Positions 62,143 to 64,000 of a stretch of DNA of 64,000 bases are shown one piece after another. Made by a program: the position numbers and the translations under genes. The notes under the pieces were generated by a model. The model saw nothing but the letters and a program-made list of their open reading frames with translations, had not been told where the DNA came from and ran no database searches. Source of the stretch: Promethearchaeota archaeon. GTDB taxonomy: Archaea > Asgardarchaeota > Lokiarchaeia > Sigyniarchaeales > SOKP01. The stretch lies in assembly GCA_020343655.1 (NCBI GenBank), contig CP070805.1, forward strand, positions 1,066,090 through 1,130,089, written 5' to 3'. Positions within the stretch are counted from its first letter, which is position 1; every line of letters starts with the position of its first letter.

Positions 62143-62215
62143 CGATATCAATGAAGTAAGCAAAAACACATTAAAGTGGTAGCTTATTGAGAATACTGTT
62201 GCACAACAGCATCGT
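62142..62215 (+). ncRNA. SECIS-like element plus companion hairpin, 3' of selD copy 1
   Basis: AUGA (62151-62154) faces UGA (62188-62190), giving tandem sheared G53.A90 and A54.G89 pairs as in a eukaryotic SECIS kink-turn. The helix above is A55-C61 with G82-U88. It is topped by an A-rich bulge (62162-62166) and an apical stem CAC/GUG (62167-62169 with 62176-62178). Five bases later comes a hairpin CUGUUG-CA-CAACAG (62196-62209). A basal helix ACGAU/AUCGU (62142-62146 with 62211-62215) encloses both. The arrangement is shared with copy 2. The remaining gap to 62376 looks like an AT-rich promoter region. Confidence 0.85.
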
Positions 62216-62376
62216 AAATAATTGTTGTTTTTAGTTCTTATTATTAAATATAAAAGAATTATTATTTATCGATAAAAGTGATAAATAATATCGAAAATTT
62301 TTATAGATAGTTTGAATTTGATTTATTAACGAACTCTAAATTAAAAATTAATGAAAATCATAAAAAGTTGAGGTGT

Positions 62377-63405
62377 ATGAGCAAAGAATTAAAATATCGA
62401 TTGACTTCAGATGTAAAGATACACGGATGAAGCTGTAAGCTCGGACAAAACGATTTAAATGATTTATTAACTAATGCAGGATTAGCGGGAGATATCGAAG
62501 ACGCTGCGATTATACCCATACCCAATAGTGATTTGCTTCTTGTAAAAAATATTGATGTTTTCACTCCAATTATAGATGAACCTGAAATAGCGGGCGAAAT
62601 CGCTGCGTGTAATGTAACTAATGATATATTTGCAATGAATGTACCTGAGATATCAGGTATGCTTGTCTTCTTGGCAATTAGTATAAGAACTCCAATGGAA
62701 GTCGCTGAGGGAATCCTAAAGGGTATAAAATATTTTATGGAAGAAAAAGTAAATTCTAAAATAGTTGGGGGGCACACTATTTATAGCGAATGGCCATTGA
62801 TAGGAGGAGAAGCCTCTGGATATGTTAATAAAAGTGCTTTAATTAAAAAACAAGGAGTAAAGGAAGGAGATAAACTAGTGTTAACCAAACCAATAGGCCT
62901 CCAAGCAATTATGGCATCATATCGGATTCTTAAGGATTTTCCTGAAATGTTAGAGAATTATTCTAAGAATGAACTCCAAAAATCTATTGATCTTGCTGTA
63001 AAAATTATGACTACTTCTAATCAAAATGTTGTAAAAACTATACATTCTTACAAAGATTTTTCATTTATTCATGCATTAACTGATATTACTGGATTTGGAT
63101 TAGCGGGTCATACTGCTGAAATGCTTCAGAATTCTGACTTATCAGCGACCATCGATATTTTTCCATCAATAAAGCTTTCTAAAGAATTGTCTGATGAGTT
63201 AGGATATGCTTTTGATGATTGTAAATGCCATGAAACCGCGGGAGGTATGCTCATTGCCGTTGATCCTACGAAAATAGAGGAATTTACAACCGCTCTCACA
63301 ATTAATAAAATCTCCAATTGGATTATAGGAACAATAGATAGGATTCAACCGGGGATAGTCAGAGTCTCAGAAAATGTTCAAAATATTGAAATTACAAATA
63401 TTTAA
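62377..63405 (+). CDS. selD: Selenophosphate synthetase, selenocysteine-containing (second copy)
   Basis: The second tandem copy starts at ATG 62377 after GAGGTG and reads through TGA 62428-62430 (codon 18) to TAA 63403-63405, 342 residues. The active site is G-U-S-C-K (residues 17-21). 'GDIEDAAII', 'EIAACNVTNDIFAMN', 'GGHTIYSEWPLIGGEASG' and 'TDITGFGLAGHTAEML' mirror the first copy, and the two proteins are similar over their whole length with many substitutions, so the duplication is not recent. It could be a specialised isoform, for example for selenouridine versus Sec, or a dosage copy. It has its own SECIS-like RNA. Confidence 0.93.
62428..62430 (+). other. In-frame UGA read as selenocysteine (selD copy 2, codon 18)
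   Basis: TGA lies between GGA and AGC at the same codon number as in copy 1 and at the SelD Cys/Sec position. Frame and family sequence continue on both sides from 62377 to 63405, and a SECIS-like RNA follows the stop codon. A random nonsense mutation at the identical functional position in both copies is very unlikely. Confidence 0.9.
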
Positions 63406-63406
63406 A

Positions 63407-63477
63407 GATGTTAATGATATAAGCTTAAACATTTCAAATGGGGGGCTTATTGAAAATTCCACCTGCAAGGTGGCATC
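63407..63477 (+). ncRNA. SECIS-like element plus companion hairpin, 3' of selD copy 2
   Basis: AUGA (63414-63417) faces UGA (63451-63453), giving G16.A53 and A17.G52 pairs. The helix U18-C24 pairs with G45-U51 (U.U then six Watson-Crick pairs, AUAAGC/GCUUAU). A bulge UUAAA (63425-63429) precedes the apical stem CAUUU/AAAUG (63430-63434 with 63436-63440). Five bases after the UGA comes CCACC-UGCAA-GGUGG (63459-63473), and a basal helix GAUG/CAUC (63407-63410 with 63474-63477) encloses both. Geometry equals copy 1 while helix sequences differ. It ends 11 bases before the stop of the convergent CinA gene. Confidence 0.85.
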
Positions 63478-63488
63478 AAAAATTAGTA

Positions 63489-64000
63489 TTATTCTCGTTC
63501 TATTATTTTACCATTAAGGTTTAACACAATTTCTCTAATTTCATTTAAGGCTCTATCAATTAATTCCTCTCCATTTTCTATATTAAATGCAGTAATAGAA
63601 ACTTCAACTTCCACTGATAGGCCAATTCTGGGATGGGTTTTAATCCAAAGTTGGGGATATTTTTTTTCTAATTCATTTGTATAAGCTGCAATCTGACTCT
63701 CTCCAATCCCTGAGAAAAGAAATCCTTTTTCTATGAATTTACCCTTTTGTTCCTTTAAAAGTGGTATTATTAGATTTCTAAACATTGCTTTCATCTCAGC
63801 AGGTACTCCTGGTAATATAAAAATAATAGTATTTCCTTCATTAACCTTAACTCCAGGAGCTGTACCTATAGTATTAGGTAATGGAGCAGAACCTTGCGGA
63901 AGATATGCCATTTTTTCTCTCTCTTTTGTCATTCCTTCAAGTTTTAATAATCCTTTTTTATGAGCTTGTTTGTAAGCCTTTTTAATTGAATTGTAGGCAT
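63489..64000 (-). CDS. CinA/MoaB-like (molybdopterin-binding fold) protein, 5' part beyond window
   Basis: The frame is open on the minus strand to the window edge, so the N-terminus is missing; 170 residues are visible. 'GSAPLPNTIGTAPG' and 'IIFILPGVPAEMKAMF' are the signature segments of the CinA N-terminal (MoCF/Mog-like) domain, and 'SGIGESQIAAYTNELEKKYP' and 'PRIGLSVEVEVSI' follow. The protein ends without the C-terminal PncC nicotinamide-nucleotide amidase domain of bacterial CinA, as in archaeal single-domain forms. It may be an ADP-ribose/NAD-related pyrophosphatase by family. It is convergent with selD copy 2. Confidence 0.85.
   Translation of the reverse strand, partial: AYNSIKKAYKQAHKKGLLKLEGMTKEREKMAYLPQGSAPLPNTIGTAPGVKVNEGNTIIFILPGVPAEMKAMFRNLIIPLLKEQKGKFIEKGFLFSGIGESQIAAYTNELEKKYPQLWIKTHPRIGLSVEVEVSITAFNIENGEELIDRALNEIREIVLNLNGKIIERE

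Noticed and set aside
1..64000. CRISPR arrays, insertion sequences, integrases and rRNA genes
   Set aside because: No regularly spaced repeats, transposase or integrase motifs or rRNA-like sequence were seen. Short repeats noted are local and explained separately.

Overview
The window is AT-rich, gene-dense archaeal DNA that most likely comes from an Asgard archaeon of the Lokiarchaeia type. Archaeal information-processing genes are present: TFB, a histone, an archaeal/eukaryotic-type prolyl-tRNA synthetase, deoxyhypusine synthase, NOG1, a PAN-type proteasome ATPase and a proteasome beta-type subunit. They sit beside eukaryotic-signature proteins: a two-domain gelsolin protein, a long coiled-coil protein with a C4HC3 RING-like finger, an EMC3/DUF106 membrane protein, a longin-like protein, tail-anchored coiled-coil proteins, and a HEAT-repeat protein with a C-terminal beta-sandwich 'appendage'. 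No rRNA, tRNA, CRISPR array or intact mobile element was recognised. Assignment to a phylum is inference from gene content.

Layout. 1-9.5 kb: nitroreductase end, GH57 glucan branching enzyme, pyruvoyl arginine decarboxylase divergent from deoxyhypusine synthase (polyamine to hypusine), an RMD1-like membrane protein, PAN, a methyltransferase/ATP-grasp fusion and a 45-residue acidic protein. 9.6-15 kb: PLP desulfhydrase-like enzyme, crotonase, MBL-fold hydrolase, two very small DNA- or metal-binding proteins, ProRS. 15-24.2 kb: DUF998 proteins, a PlsY/CTP-dependent lipid kinase fusion, TFB, a membrane esterase and an FAD/Fe-S lactate- or glycolate-type dehydrogenase. 24.3-31.3 kb: longin-like and tail-anchored small proteins, then a glycerol catabolism cluster (GlpA-like, FAD/NAD oxidoreductase, DUF1667, phosphatase, GlpK) and a frameshifted zinc-ribbon gene. 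31.5-39 kb: radical SAM, EMC3-like, GtrA-like, coiled coil, gelsolin, aminotransferase, Trp-rich tail-anchored protein, LysE. 39.3-43.2 kb: RING-like protein, a proteasome beta subunit lacking the catalytic Thr, a start-less open frame with a decayed tandem copy, and the histone. 43.2-57.7 kb: xylulokinase, flavoprotein, hexulose-phosphate isomerase, type II pantothenate kinase, DUF362, ASADH, NOG1, methanofuran genes mfnF-mfnE, two hot-dog dehydratases, TPR protein. 57.8-64 kb: HEAT/appendage protein, two tandem selD genes and a partial CinA gene.

The most striking system is the selD pair at 61108-63477. Both genes have an in-frame UGA at codon 18 in a G-U-x-C-K motif, so the conserved domain begins well upstream of the first ATG-initiated uninterrupted frames. 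Each stop codon is followed by an RNA that fits a eukaryote-like SECIS: AUGA opposite UGA (tandem sheared G.A), a 7-nt helix, an A-rich bulge and an apical stem. Each is followed by a second short hairpin, and both hairpins are enclosed by a basal helix whose sequence differs but whose pairing is kept (CGAU/AUCG versus GAUG/CAUC).

A second theme is glycerol-3-phosphate metabolism. A bacterial-type PlsY acyltransferase fused to a DGK1/SEC59-like CTP-dependent kinase lies about 6 kb from a GlpA/GlpK cluster, which bears on the archaeal lipid divide. A third is proteostasis and membrane traffic: PAN, the apparently inactive beta subunit, the RING-like protein, and the gelsolin, longin and HEAT-appendage proteins.
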